This document shows, in pieces, positions 1 to 9,859 of a stretch of DNA of 64,000 bases (position 1 is its first letter; the number at the start of each line of letters is the position of its first letter). The notes below the pieces were generated by a model that saw only the letters and a list, made by a program, of their open reading frames with translations, was not told the DNA's origin and did no database searches. Source of the DNA: Phyto melanocephala (taxonomy: Eukaryota; Arthropoda; Insecta; Diptera; Rhinophoridae). The stretch spans positions 59,066,968 through 59,130,967 of the forward strand of contig OW799234.1 in the NCBI GenBank assembly GCA_941918925.1, written 5' to 3'. Both the position numbers and the translations under genes were made by a program.

Positions 1-186
1 CATTGTCATTGAAAATTTGGACCATCAGATAGAGGAGTGGCGCCAAGGATGGGGGGGGGGCATTTGGCCGATATTTTGTTAAATACATAATTGAACCGTA
101 CAAATATTATCATTACAAAAAGAAATAATAATAATTTCCTAAATAATTTGAATAATTCAACATCAGCCCTTAAAATTTAACCACCC
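1..186 (+). mobile_element. 3' half of a mariner-type MITE, cut by the window edge
   Basis: This is the right-hand part of the same non-autonomous element seen at 9283-9856 and 30021-30624. It starts at the codons for a transposase C-terminus (VIENLDHR-like, then a GHLADI-like end) and finishes in a terminal inverted repeat, CCCTTAAAATTTAACCACCC at 167-186. A run of ten Gs at about 51-60 breaks the reading frame. The left half lies outside the window. The element is joined directly to the family B repeat, exactly as at 30624/30625. Confidence 0.7.
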
Positions 187-242
187 TTTATAACTTCGAT
201 ATGCTACTAAAAGGCTTTTGTAAATGTAGTCTTTTAATGAAC

Positions 243-1520
243 GTGGGCGTTAAAGTAGGCGTGTCAATAAAGTTTCTGCTAATAAATACAACTTAGATAT
301 TTCAATATAGTCCTTTATTTTCCCAAAAACTTTGTCAATAGAGAAATTACATGAATTTAAGAAAACCCGTTATATGGGAGGTAGGCGTTATAGTAGGCGT
401 GTCACCTAAACTTTTTGGCACAACAACTGCATTGATTAGAAGGATATATGTAGCAAATTTCCTTTATGATACCTCTAATTTTGTCTGTTTTAGTGGGCGT
501 TATAGTAGGCGTGTTAAAGTTATTTTTACGAATGAGTACATTTTAGATGTTTCAATATAGCCTTTTATTATTCCAAAATCTTTATTAATAGAGAAATTAT
601 ATGAATTTTAGGTAAAACGTTATATGGGAGGTGGGCGTAAAAGTTGGCGTGGCACCTTAATTTTTTTGTACAATAATGACACTGCCTAGGGGGATATACG
701 TAGCAAATTTGATCATCATACATCAAATTTTGGCGGTTTTATGAGCTTTGAAATTTCATTAACGGTAGATAACGTGAAAAGTGGGCGTTATAGTAGGCGT
801 GTCAAAGTTATTTTTGCGAATGAGTACAACTTAGGTGTTTCAATATAGCCTTTTATTATTCAAAAATCTTTTTTAATAGAGAAATTATATGAATTTTAGG
901 TAAAACGTTATATGGGAGGTGGGCGTAAAAGTGGGCGTGGCACCTTAATTTTTTGTACAATAATGACACTGCCTAGGGGGATATACGTAGCAAATTTGAT
1001 CATCATACCTCTAATTTTGTCGGTTTTATGAGCTTTTAAATTTCATTAACGGTAGATAACGTGAAAAGTGGGCGTTATAGTAGGCGTGTCAAAGTTATTT
1101 TTGCGAATGAGTACATTTTAGATGTTTCAATATAGCCCTTTATAATTCCAAAATCTTTATTAATAGAGAAATTATATCAATTTTAGGTAAAACGTTATAT
1201 GGGAGGTGGGCGTAAAAGTGGGCGTGGCACCTCAATTTTTTTGTACAATAATGACACTGTCTAGGGGGATATACGTAGCAAATTTGATCATCATACCTCT
1301 AATTTTGGCGGTTTTATGAGTTTTTAAATTTCATTAACGGTAGATAACGTGAAAAGTGGGCGTTATAGTAGGCGTGTCAAAGTTATTTTTGCGAATGAGT
1401 ACATTTTAGATGTTTCAATATAGCCCTTTATAATTCCAAAATCTTTATTAATAGAGAAATTATATCAATTTTAGATAAAACGTTATATGGGAGGTGGGCG
1501 TAAAAGTGGGCGTGGCACAT
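243..1520 (+). repeat. 288-bp tandem repeat array
   Basis: The segment GTGGGCGTTATAGTAGGCG recurs at 493, 781, 1068 and 1356, a period of 287-288 bp, with a diverged leading unit at 243 (GTGGGCGTTAAAGTAGGCG). Each unit also carries ATATGGGAGGTGGGCGTAAA about 160 bp later. Units are very similar and differ by small indels. The same 288-bp spacing is seen between 31504 and 31792 in the second family B copy. Confidence 0.85.
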
Positions 1521-1973
1521 TGATTTTCCGTTAAAAAAAAGCCTTTCACCAAAAAGCAAAGTGTGCAAAATTTCAGAGTCGTACATCCAATTTTGTTGGT
1601 TTTATGACGTTTTTGTTTTTAAATATACCGAAAAATACACTGTGCGGTATAAATTTTCGTACATTTTGATCGATAACTCCTTTCCTAATGATTAGATTTA
1701 GGTAATTTTTGGTGAGAGATATTGCTTTGACTCGAGAAATATATATTCGAAGTTTCATGACTGTACGTTAATCAATTTGGACAAAATACCATTTTATTCG
1801 ATGTTCGTAGGACACGGTTTTTTCGACCTACTCTTGCATTCCGAGCTATAACTCACTTCCTAATATTCCGATATAGCCCATTTTCAATACCAAACAAACC
1901 TTTTCTATAAGAAAGATTCTGGCAAAATTTGAGCCTCCTAGCTTTTTCGGTGCGACCTCTATCGTGCTTTCAA

Positions 1974-2042
1974 CAGACGGACAGACGGACAGACGGACAT
2001 ACGGACAGACGGACAGACGGACAGACGGACAGACGGACGGAC
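1974..2042 (+). repeat. GACGGACA microsatellite
   Basis: About eight tandem, slightly imperfect copies of GACGGACA (reverse complement CCGTCTGT), the microsatellite embedded in family B. The opposite-strand form CCGTCTGT occurs in family A at about 2408-2450. Confidence 0.85.
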
Positions 2043-2145
2043 ATAGCTAGATCGTCATCAAATCAAACCCTGATTCAGAATATATATACTTTATGGGGTC
2101 TAAAATGGATATTTCGATGTGTTACAAACGGAATGACAAAATGAA

Positions 2146-2178
2146 TATACCCCCACCATTTTTTTGGTGGCGGGTATA
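2146..2178 (+). repeat. Terminal hairpin of family B
   Basis: TATACCCCCACC and GGTGGCGGGTATA form a stem around a short T-rich loop. The same hairpin ends the copy at 32284-32316 and, reversed, the copy starting near 20700. It marks the repeat end and is not a terminator. Confidence 0.7.
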
Positions 2179-2209
2179 AAAAATATATAAAAAAAAGAAA
2201 ACTTTTTTT

Positions 2210-2258
2210 GGCTCAGCTGGGATTCGATGCCACGTTTTCTCTAACCAGTATACACGTT
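2210..2258 (-). repeat. tRNA-like segment (A-box and B-box-like) of family A
   Basis: On the minus strand this reads GTATACTGGTTAGAG, then GGCATCGAATCCC, then AGCTGAGCC, resembling a tRNA A-box and B-box but with almost no anticodon arm between them. It is too short to be a tRNA gene. Further copies are at 2880-2925 and 22820-22868 (minus) and 32673-32710 (plus, lacking about 12 bases). It is always followed on its own strand by an A-rich run. Confidence 0.6.
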
Positions 2259-2275
2259 TGTATGTATGTTGTTGT

Positions 2276-2655
2276 TATACCCTTCACCTGTGGTGCACAA
2301 GAGTATATATAGCTTTGTCATTCCGTTTGTAATTTCTACAATTTTCATTTCCGACCCCATAAAGTATATATTTTCTGAAAGCTTATGAATAGAGGAGTCG
2401 ATTAAGCCCTGAACGTCTGTCCGTCTGTCCGTCTGCCCGTCTGTCCGTGTGTTGGTTGAAATCCACTTTTAGAAGCAACTATATGTTCCTCAGATCTCTA
2501 TATGGTATCAATCTCTTGGAAATATTCAGGAATGAATCGCTATTGAAATTCCGCACAATCGCCCAATAACTTTCTGAGATATGAGCAAAAAACCACGACC
2601 ACCTCGTTTTTTACACAATTACAACAACAACATACATACATAAATATATGTAAAA
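2276..2655 (+). repeat. Family A (mini-me-like) repeat, copy 1
   Basis: Starts TATACCCTTCACCTGTGGTG and contains ATTCCGTTTGTAATTTCTAC, a core GACCCCATAAAGTATATATT, TATGAATAGAGGAGTCGATT, a CCGTCTGT microsatellite, and a distal part ending at ACCACGACCACCTCG. The layout, with TA-rich sequence and a GTCY microsatellite around a conserved core, matches dipteran mini-me elements as I recall them. There is no coding potential. Confidence 0.65.
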
Positions 2656-2659
2656 ACCA

Positions 2660-2875
2660 TACAAAAAAAGAAAAAATTACAAAAAGAAAAAATATTAAAA
2701 ATAAAAAAAAAATAATAAAAAAAATCACAAAAAAAAATTTTAAAATAATTTAAAAAAAATTTTAAAATTTTTTTTAAAAATTTGTTCAAAAAAATTTTTT
2801 AAAAAAGTTAAAAAAAAAAATATAAAAAAAAAATAATAACAAAATATAAATAATATATTATATAAAATAAAATTT
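2660..2875. repeat. A-rich low-complexity tract
   Basis: Over 200 bases made almost entirely of A and T runs, lying between two opposed family A copies. Phe/Ile-rich reading frames on the minus strand here are composition artefacts. Confidence 0.8.
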
Positions 2876-2879
2876 TTTT

Positions 2880-3357
2880 GGCTCAGCTGGGATTCGATGC
2901 CACATTTATTCTAACCAGTATATACATATGTACGTATTTGATATGAGATGAATGGTGATACAAACAATTGTTATTGCATGACTACACGTTGTGAAGGGTA
3001 TATAAGATTCGGCACGGCCGAATATAGCACTGTTACTTGTTGTAATGTTGTTTTTGTGAAAAAAATCGAGGTGGTCGTGGGTTTTTGCTCATATCTCAGG
3101 TGTTTATGTACCGACGTTTCTGATTTTCAATACCGATCTACTCCCAAATATTTCTGATATTTCAATGCCTCACCAGGGTCCAAGCGATTTCGGGGGGCTT
3201 CAAAAAGTTGATTTCAACATACACACGAACAGACGGACATACTGACAGAGCTTAATCGACTCCCCTATTCATGAGCTTTCAGAAAATAAAAAATTGTAGA
3301 AAATACAAACGGAATGACAAACCTATATATACCCTTTTTGACTGTGTGAAGGGTATA
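2880..3357 (-). repeat. Family A repeat, copy 2 (inverted relative to copy 1)
   Basis: Reverse-orientation copy: tRNA-like segment at 2880-2925, then GAGGTGGTCGTGGG, GACGGACA-type bases, TTAATCGACTCCCCTATTCA, and an end at GTGAAGGGTATA. It also carries an inserted palindrome-bearing segment, ATTCGGCACGGCCGAATAT at 3008-3026, followed by AGCACTGTTACTTGTTG, that recurs at 21332-21366. With copy 1 it makes a 1.1-kb inverted pair. Confidence 0.6.
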
Positions 3358-3717
3358 ATTACAAATTTACAATAATCGAGTAAATTTGTTTTTAATTTGA
3401 AAAGGGTAACATTATTTATCGTTTTGTCATTTAGTGCAAATTTAGCTGCCACTGGAGCTGCCATTGCGAATAATGTAGGTGTATTAGTAAAAAATCGTAA
3501 GTGTATTGAGTTTCTCCAACTGTTAGTGTCATGTGTAAACGCTAGATTTAATCTTATAAAGTAAAACATAAAACAATATTTTTTTTTTTAATTCAAGTTT
3601 TACCTTTTCGTTTTATAACCCTCGGAAAAATAAGTTAATAAATAAAGAACAAATTTGAATAACACATACATATAAACGTTTAAAACTGTCATCCTTACGA
3701 GCTTAAACCAACAAACC

Positions 3718-4306
3718 TTGGAAGGTGCCAGCGATTCTTTTGTTGGGAAATGGAAAGATGTGATATTGATACACGATGACAGAGTTCTTGTGGCCACTTG
3801 CCACACCGCGCATGAGAGAATCAATTTATTGCAGCAACGATTTCCAGAATAAATTATTTCAAGAAATTTTGATGCCAAGTGGCCACCAACATCATGGAAT
3901 TTAACTTAGTGAGATTTTTTTCTTTGGAGTTTTGTTCAATCTTTGCTGTATACAGATAAACTCAAATCCGAGATCCATCGCGTCATCACTGAGATACACA
4001 CACATCTTTGTGAAAAAGTCATGGAAAATTTGATGAAAACAATAATGTGGGGCCTTTTTGATGAATATTTTTTTCCATTCCTTATCGGAACATATCTGCT
4101 TTATAATCCAATTAAAAAAATCACAACTGTCTCAAAAACTACATTTTTTTATTTTGAAATAAAAAAGTGCTACGAATATATACAATTGATCGCTGATTTA
4201 AGTATTAAAATTATATTATTCTGTTTCCTTGTTCAGTTGTGAATCTCTCCATTATTTAAAAATTTATTAAATTTTTAAACCCGATTACGACTTTTGGCTC
4301 ACCCTG
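3718..4306 (+). pseudogene. Degraded DD41D-like (rosa-type) mariner transposase, C-terminal half
   Basis: The plus-strand frame from about 3720 reads a decayed version of the family's FQQDGATCHTA block (visible as ATCHTAHERINLLQQRFPE), a stop, then KWPPTSWNLT, two stops, and DFFLWSFVQSLLYTDKLKSE. This corresponds to the WPPRSCDLTPLDFFLWGYVK block of insect DD41D-type Tc1/mariner transposases, with the third catalytic Asp changed to Asn. The frame runs on through TEIHTHLCEKVMENLMK, the family's C-terminal helix. A right terminal inverted repeat (CGACTTTTGGCTCACCCTGT) closes the element at about 4306. The N-terminal DNA-binding half is missing. It cannot be active. The superfamily is secure; the exact clade is from memory. 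Confidence 0.7.
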
Positions 4307-4309
4307 TAT

Positions 4310-6268
4310 AAATATAGGTTATTTTTAAGTAAAATTATAGAACCACTAATATATAACTTCAGTCGAATGGTTTGTAACCTTTTTATTTGTTGTTTACAAA
4401 AAAAAACATAATTGACAGCTCTTATAACAAATCAAACTATAAAGTTCGTTCGTATATAAATTTCAATAAATATTTACTTAAAAACAATTGCAGTTTGAAT
4501 TTACAATGCATGTGCTGACAAACTTAAATTGGAAGTAAGATGATACACAATGTTTTCTCAATACCCTACTTACATGAATAACTTAATTTTAATTAAAAAT
4601 TTAACACTTTGGAATTTGAGGCCTTTAAACTGCAAGAACCGGCAGGTGTTTACTAAAGTTTAGAAGAATATAAGATATTTCGTACTAAAGCTTACAATTA
4701 TTTTAACAGAATTTAATAAACCCTTTTGGTCAGACTTTATTTTAAATGTTTGAATTTGAATGTGAATATCTTGCTCTAACATTTTCTTTCTAAAAATCAT
4801 TTCAATTTAAGCTGGTTCAATTGAAAATTGTTTGCCATATTGAACAATGTCTTGTTAATCAAATGAAAAATGAGAGGGTGCCAGAGGAAAGTGTCCTTGC
4901 CTTAGGCTAAGAATATAATAAGTAGAGGATATTTTTAATATTTGACTGGGGTTCAAACAAACAAAAATACATATAAATGTAAGTCTATTTGCCAAATATG
5001 CAAATGTATGAATATGTTATGAATTTTATTGTATTTTATAACAATTTTATGAATAAAATAAATTTTGTGATTTTTCTGTTTTTTCTTTGCAAACATACTC
5101 ACACATGTTTAAGTTGCAAAGCACATGTGTTTGTTTGTTTGTTTGCTGGTTTTTATAGAAAGTTTTAAACTTTTCAATGAAGTGATTGATTTTATTTGTT
5201 TAACAAAAATTGTGTAACCAAAATAAAAACAGTATTATTTGTTACTATTTTTTTTTGCCACCCTCAGCGTGTGTGTGTGTGTATGTATAGCGCCACATTC
5301 TTTTTATTTTTTGTAAGTTTTTATTGTGGCCAGTAATTTTTTTCTTGTGTATGTGATGACCATTCATGTGTGAACCACCGACATAAATTAGAGTTTTTTA
5401 TTTTATACAAATTTGAATGAATGGTTTTATTTGCTTGTAAAATTAAAATATTAAATCAGGGTTTGCGATTTATAAATATCGTACGTCTTTATAAGAAGAA
5501 AATTCCTTGAAAAATATTTTTAATGCAAAATCTTTTTTCGATTCAAAAAAAAAAAATAAATAAAAAATCAAAATAGATTAGAGAGTTTAAGAAGTAAATA
5601 ATTTCTTTATTTACAAAAAAAAGTGTAGATTTTATTTTTTTTTTTACATAAAACAGGTTTAAATAATATTGCAAACTCTAAATTTAAAATAATCGTAATA
5701 AAAATTCTCTTCACTGATTTATCTTGTTAAATAAATTGCAAAAAAAATCTATACATAAAAAATGTAAGAAAAAATATATCCCTTTTGTTGAAATTTGGAC
5801 ATTGGTTTTTACATGCGTAAATTATATTTCCTGACAGGCAGTCACAAACAAACAAACAAACACTATAGAATGGTGACATACACACATGAAAGTTGTTACA
5901 ATTGACTTAAGTAAGTAGTAGTTGTTTTGCTAAAAAGAAATATAAATTGTCACGCATGCAAAGAATGAAATAAACGTAAGTATGAATATAAAATATTTTA
6001 AAATGTGTTGTTGGTATGTGCCGAAACTTTTCAACCTACCACCAAAATGTAGTTAAAATAAAATAGCAATTGTGGATGGAAGTTTTCAAACGAAGTTAAA
6101 ATTTTTTGTTTGTGGGCAATCTCGTTTTTATAACAATTAGTATCTCAAATAAAAATTTAAATTTTTGTTTATCATATTTTTAACTTTTTCTTTACAAATC
6201 GACGAAAAAAATGTAACTTCTGAAAACATTACATTTATCTTATTGTATTCTGACTCGTATTAGCCATT
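4310..6268. other. Non-coding AT-rich stretch
   Basis: No protein motif was found in any frame. It holds short microsatellites: a GTTT run near 5130, GT near 5270 and CAAA near 5850. No inverted-repeat element was recognised. Confidence 0.5.
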
Positions 6269-6269
6269 A

Positions 6270-6866
6270 CACAGGGTGTCTGGTGGCAAATTTATATTTT
6301 TCAATACGATTATATCAAAAATTTATAAAAGGTTCAGAAGGAGAGTGGTGCCGTTGGAACAATCGATTGTGCGGACTTGTCAGTCACTATGCCGCAGTGG
6401 TCGACTGAGCATCGCACGTTCGCTATGAAGACACTTTTTAAGAGTAATGATTCTTCCGAAATTGCTCGTCGACAATTTTGTTCAAAGTTCGGTATTCGGC
6501 GAATACGTGATGCACCGAGTGTTAATTTAATTCGTTCGTGGGTGCAGAGATTCCTCGCAACTGCTTCGGCTTTGTATATTCCCACGGCTAGGGCCATTAA
6601 ACTGGTTAAAGCAGCTTACGTGGAAATTCTCGACTTTCTATACGGAAAAGAGCAGCCTCACTTGGACTCCGAAGAGCGATTATTCATGAAATTTTAAAAA
6701 TGGATCTAGAGTTCTATTATTTTAAAATTCAAATCTTTAGAGAACTGAAAGAAAGTGACTTTGATTTACGCAAAAATTTTTGTGAAACGATTTTAAAGCG
6801 TTTTTTCACTGTAAATCCCATTTTTTTGGAGCGACTTTGGTGCAAAGTTACCATTAAACCCGCAAC
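6270..6866 (+). pseudogene. DUF4817-type Tc1/mariner transposase, N-terminal half
   Basis: Begins with a probable left terminal repeat, ACAGGGTGTCTGGTGG at 6270. The start at 6389 opens MPQWSTEHRTFAMKTLFKSN followed by SSEIARRQFCSKFGIRRIRD, the helix-turn-helix domain I know as DUF4817. It continues through NLIRSWVQRFLATASAL to a stop at 6695-6697. The frame from 6700 then resumes the protein: FKIQIFRELKESDFDLRKNF. The match ends at about 6850, before the first catalytic Asp, where a SINE fragment abuts. In this family the HTH normally precedes a DDE domain of about 200 residues, which is absent. The intact first 106 codons suggest a relatively young truncated copy. Confidence 0.7.
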
Positions 6867-6989
6867 CGGAGACCATTATGGTCCATTGTAACGCCTTAAT
6901 ACTGAAATAAAGAGAAGAAAATAAAATAAGAATAGAAATAGTTAGAATAGAAGAGAAGCAGACCAGTCCAGAGTCTCTGGCGGGAGGTA
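6858..6989 (-). mobile_element. tRNA-derived SINE, 3' fragment
   Basis: Matches the body of the SINE at 17392-17615 (GGAGACCATTATGGTCCATT through CAGAGTCTCTGGCGGGA) without the A- and B-box. Just before the body is AACCCGCAACC, a piece of the SINE head region that should lie on the other side, so this copy is rearranged or is the join of two tandem copies. Confidence 0.7.
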
Positions 6990-7014
6990 TCTACAAAGCA
7001 TTAATTTTAAATGT

Positions 7015-7465
7015 ACTACCCGTTTGATCAGGTGTCAAAAATCTAGGACCTAGCAAATTTTGTATGTACGGGGATCAAAAAGAGTCATTGGGTTACAAGT
7101 CGGAATTATACGATGGATGACTCATTAAATCGACGTTTTGAGTGTCAAGCAAATCCTTTATATGAGCAGAAGTGGGCGAAGTCGTAATGCCGTGATGGAG
7201 AACGATCCCAGGACTTCTGGCAAACAAATCTTTGTGCACCATTTAGAATTCACCACTTTGCGTTGCATTAATTGAACGCTTGGGGCAAGTCCAGTTCTTT
7301 CACAAACCCATTCGACTATTGCTTCGAAGTAATTCGTGTTCGAATGAATTTTGCAAAGCTTTGCTTGTCTTGGAAGACCCATACAGTCGATTGCTGTTAA
7401 CTTTTGGACTCATACGAGTAGATCCACGATTCGTTAATTATCAGGATATCATACACATGTTTTGT
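7015..7465 (-). pseudogene. mariner (DD34D-type) transposase remnant
   Basis: Minus-strand translation across frames reads NESWIYSYESKS then QQSTVWVFQDKQ (the DETWIYCYDPE and QWVF blocks of mariner), RKVVNSKWCTKICLPEVLG (the RTVNxEWYTxxCLPEV block), LHHGITTSPTSAHIKDLLD and NVDLMSHPSYNSDL, then PNDSF. These are the successive blocks of the mariner catalytic domain in order. The first Asp is Asn, and the second (HHDNA) is Gly. Several in-frame stops and frameshifts break it. The N-terminal DNA-binding domain and both inverted repeats were not found. The identity as mariner is clear; the subfamily is not. Confidence 0.8.
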
Positions 7466-7701
7466 TGAGTTTTAACTGGCTATTTTTATACCATTGCGAT
7501 ACTGAAAATTGTATTGTAATACATTCTACAATTGCAAGCATAAAGGAAATTATATAGAAAGTATTAACGAAAGTCATAACAGTAGTTTATTACTATTAAT
7601 TATTCAAAACACGGATCTTGGCGAGAAACCGCCATTACTATATAATGTTTAATAAAAGGACAATCTATTGCACGATTTCTAAAATATACTGCTGGGCAGA
7701 A

Positions 7702-7764
7702 CTAAATAGACCTGATGAATAATTAATCTTTGTGCCATATATTATTCCTCAGGTTCTATCTAAA
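7702..7764. repeat. Imperfect hairpin
   Basis: CTAAATAGACCTGATGAATAAT at 7702-7723 is repeated inverted at 7741-7764 with a few mismatches and a short loop. It may be a miniature foldback element; function unknown. Confidence 0.5.
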
Positions 7765-7769
7765 TTTCG

Positions 7770-9282
7770 GACATAAATAAAATAAAATTTATAAAGTTGT
7801 GTGACGACCCAGAATATATTTATATACTAAATGTCTTATACAATTCGTTTTATTATATTACAAGCCTAATAACAGAATAAATATATCTTAACCTTTTCTT
7901 AGTGATGAGTATAAAAAATAACACCCATACATAAACACATACTTAAGAAAAACATTACTTGACTGATTCAAACAAATAAATAAAATTTGCATAAAATTCA
8001 ATTTAAAATTCTTTATTTTATTCTCATACTTGTACGAATTGTTAATAAAATATATGAATAAAGAAATAAATATATAAATCGATATAAGTCTTTATGTTTG
8101 TAGTTTTAGAAGTTGTAATCGTATATTAGGGACAATTGAGTTGTTGTTAAACAATAAACGTATACATGTATTATTCAATAAACAAATAGAGTAGTAATAA
8201 TTTTTTTATGCACAGAATTTGTTATAGGCCCTGTGAAAAGAATTGCTTAGATTTGTATAATATAAATAGTCATAGATTTCTAAAAAAAAAAAACTAAATC
8301 TAAATTTGAAATTTTGTTTTCTATATGTTTGTTTTGTGTTTATTGCTATAGAATTATTATTTGAAATTACTTTCTAACATCGAATGATTTAATGTAGAGA
8401 TTTCCTGTTTATTTCAAATTAGCAGTAATAAAATCATACAACATGAATAATAATTGCGTAAATGTAAACATACATACATATGTATGTGTGAGCAGAAAAT
8501 TAGAATAAAAACTGTATAAAATGTTCACAAAAAATTCAATCACATTCTACACGTAAAGAAAAAAACATAAATGAGGTTATCCTAATCTAAGAGAAACATA
8601 TTTTATGATTGTGGTTAAAACATCTTATGGTTGCCAGTTATCACATTTATGTTTTATTAATGTAGTATGGCATTAGAATATTATATTGTAACTACAAATG
8701 GTCATAAAAAATATAATAGTTCAAATCCAAATAATCATATAACACGACCACAACATACTTTAAAATTATTATAACCATAAATTCGGGCTTAAAGCACAAG
8801 GTGTTGAGGTGCCTTTTTAAAAATAGTTTCCATATTGAATTAGTAGCTGAGGTTAAGAGCACAAGAGGTAAATGTTGGATTTTAATTCGGCAGCAATATA
8901 TGGCGACCAATTTTAGCACTTGTCATTAAAATACCTATTTTGCTTGTTGCACAAGTAATGTGGGTGCACTCTAACCCATTGTTCTCAAAAAAATATATTT
9001 AAATTTCTTTTGCACATGGCTTGAGTAGGTGGAACTCTTAAAAATTATGAGCTAACATCGAAATAAAAATAAAATAAAAAATGATATCAAAGCACCTGTT
9101 TAAAAATACCCTAGTGCATATGGCTGACAAAAAGTTAGTTGTCGCCAGTTTTAATTTATTTATTTTTTGCCTCAGAATAGGACTCACATTACAGTTTGTA
9201 GCAACAACTATGATGACCAAAATAAGAGTCACTATATTGCTTAGCTTGGGTTGTAAATATATTATTCAAAAAACTCATACAA
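7770..9282. other. Non-coding AT-rich stretch
   Basis: No coding motif. The part 8550-8900 is rich in short ATCATA and ATAATATGAT motifs also seen around 12650-13130 and 58870-62600, possibly the decayed body of a MITE family. Confidence 0.4.
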
Positions 9283-9856
9283 AGGTTAATTAAATTTTAA
9301 GGGCCGATGTTAAATGTAAACCATTTCATTTGACATTTCTCAATTTCAGGCTAACTCAATCTAAACCATGTAAAAATACACAATCGAGCAACGCGTTAAA
9401 GCTATTCAGGCTTATTATAAAAATGAGCGTTCAAATCAAAATGCATTTCGTGCACTTCGTAATTCTTTTGATCAACATAATCGTTCAAATTCGTCCACAA
9501 TCGGGAGAATTGCAAAGAATATTTAAATTTCTGCAAAACAGGTCTGTAAAAAATGTTAGAAAATCTGTGAATGCCTTCTTAGTTCGTTGAATGGGAACCA
9601 TTGCTGTGTTTTGCGATAGTGTGGCAAAAAAGCAGTCAACCTCGACTTATCATCGTGCCCAACAATTGAACATCAACATTGTCATTGAAAATTTGGACCA
9701 TCGGATGGAGGTGTGCCGCCAAGGTCGCGGAGATCATTTGGCTAATATATTATTTCATACATTATATAACCATACCAATTTTCTCATAATAAAAAGAAAC
9801 GACAATACAATTTTGTAAATAATTTCGGTTTTTTTTTTCAAAATCAATCCAATAAG
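9283..9856 (+). mobile_element. mariner-type MITE, copy 2 (internally deleted transposase)
   Basis: Left terminal repeat GGTTAATTAAATTTTAAGGG at 9283. The sequence encodes the N-terminal HTH of an insect Tc1/mariner transposase, TIEQRVKAIQAYYKNERSNQ followed by NAFRALRNSFDQHNRSNSST. It then has decayed linker codons (HRAQQLNI) fused straight to the C-terminal tail (VIENLDHRMEVC, then GDHLANILFHT). The whole DDE catalytic domain is missing. The same join is present at 30021-30624 and at the window start, so this is one non-autonomous family. The right terminal repeat is degenerate. Mobilisation would need a full-length relative elsewhere. Confidence 0.75.
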
Positions 9857-9859
9857 ACT

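Larger units (their letters stand above)
187..2180 (+). repeat. Family B dispersed repeat, copy 1 (GTGGGCG / mini-me-like)
   Basis: Long non-coding repeat built from a 288-bp tandem unit (243-1520), a unique part (about 1520-1960) that includes the CACTGTGCGGTATAAATTTT segment shared with copy 2, a GACGGACA microsatellite, a core TATATACTTTATGGGGTC, and a terminal hairpin TATACCCCCACC / GGTGGCGGGTATA. A second copy lies at 30625-32316 and an inverted, shorter one at 20690-21260. The core next to a (GTCY)n-type microsatellite is what I recall for dipteran mini-me elements. It has no coding capacity; short peptides rich in TDGQTDRR are translations of the microsatellite. Confidence 0.65.

Noticed and set aside
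243..1520. CRISPR-like regular spacing
   Set aside because: The whole 288-bp unit is repeated with no unique spacers. This is a tandem array in an insect repeat.
1929..2144. 71-codon frame with a repeating TDRRTDGQ peptide
   Set aside because: It is the translation of the GACGGACA microsatellite in family B.
2146..2178. Rho-independent-like terminator (GC stem followed by T/A run)
   Set aside because: The sequence is eukaryotic. The hairpin recurs as the end of a dispersed repeat, so it is a repeat feature.
2540..2728. Phe-rich, membrane-like frame on the minus strand
   Set aside because: Arises from A-rich low-complexity DNA. The same applies to T-rich frames at 53283-53513 and 21573-21761.
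6850..6890. Continuation of the DUF4817 transposase into LERLWCKVTIKPATGDHYG
   Set aside because: The codons beyond about 6855 come from the inserted SINE fragment, not from the transposase.
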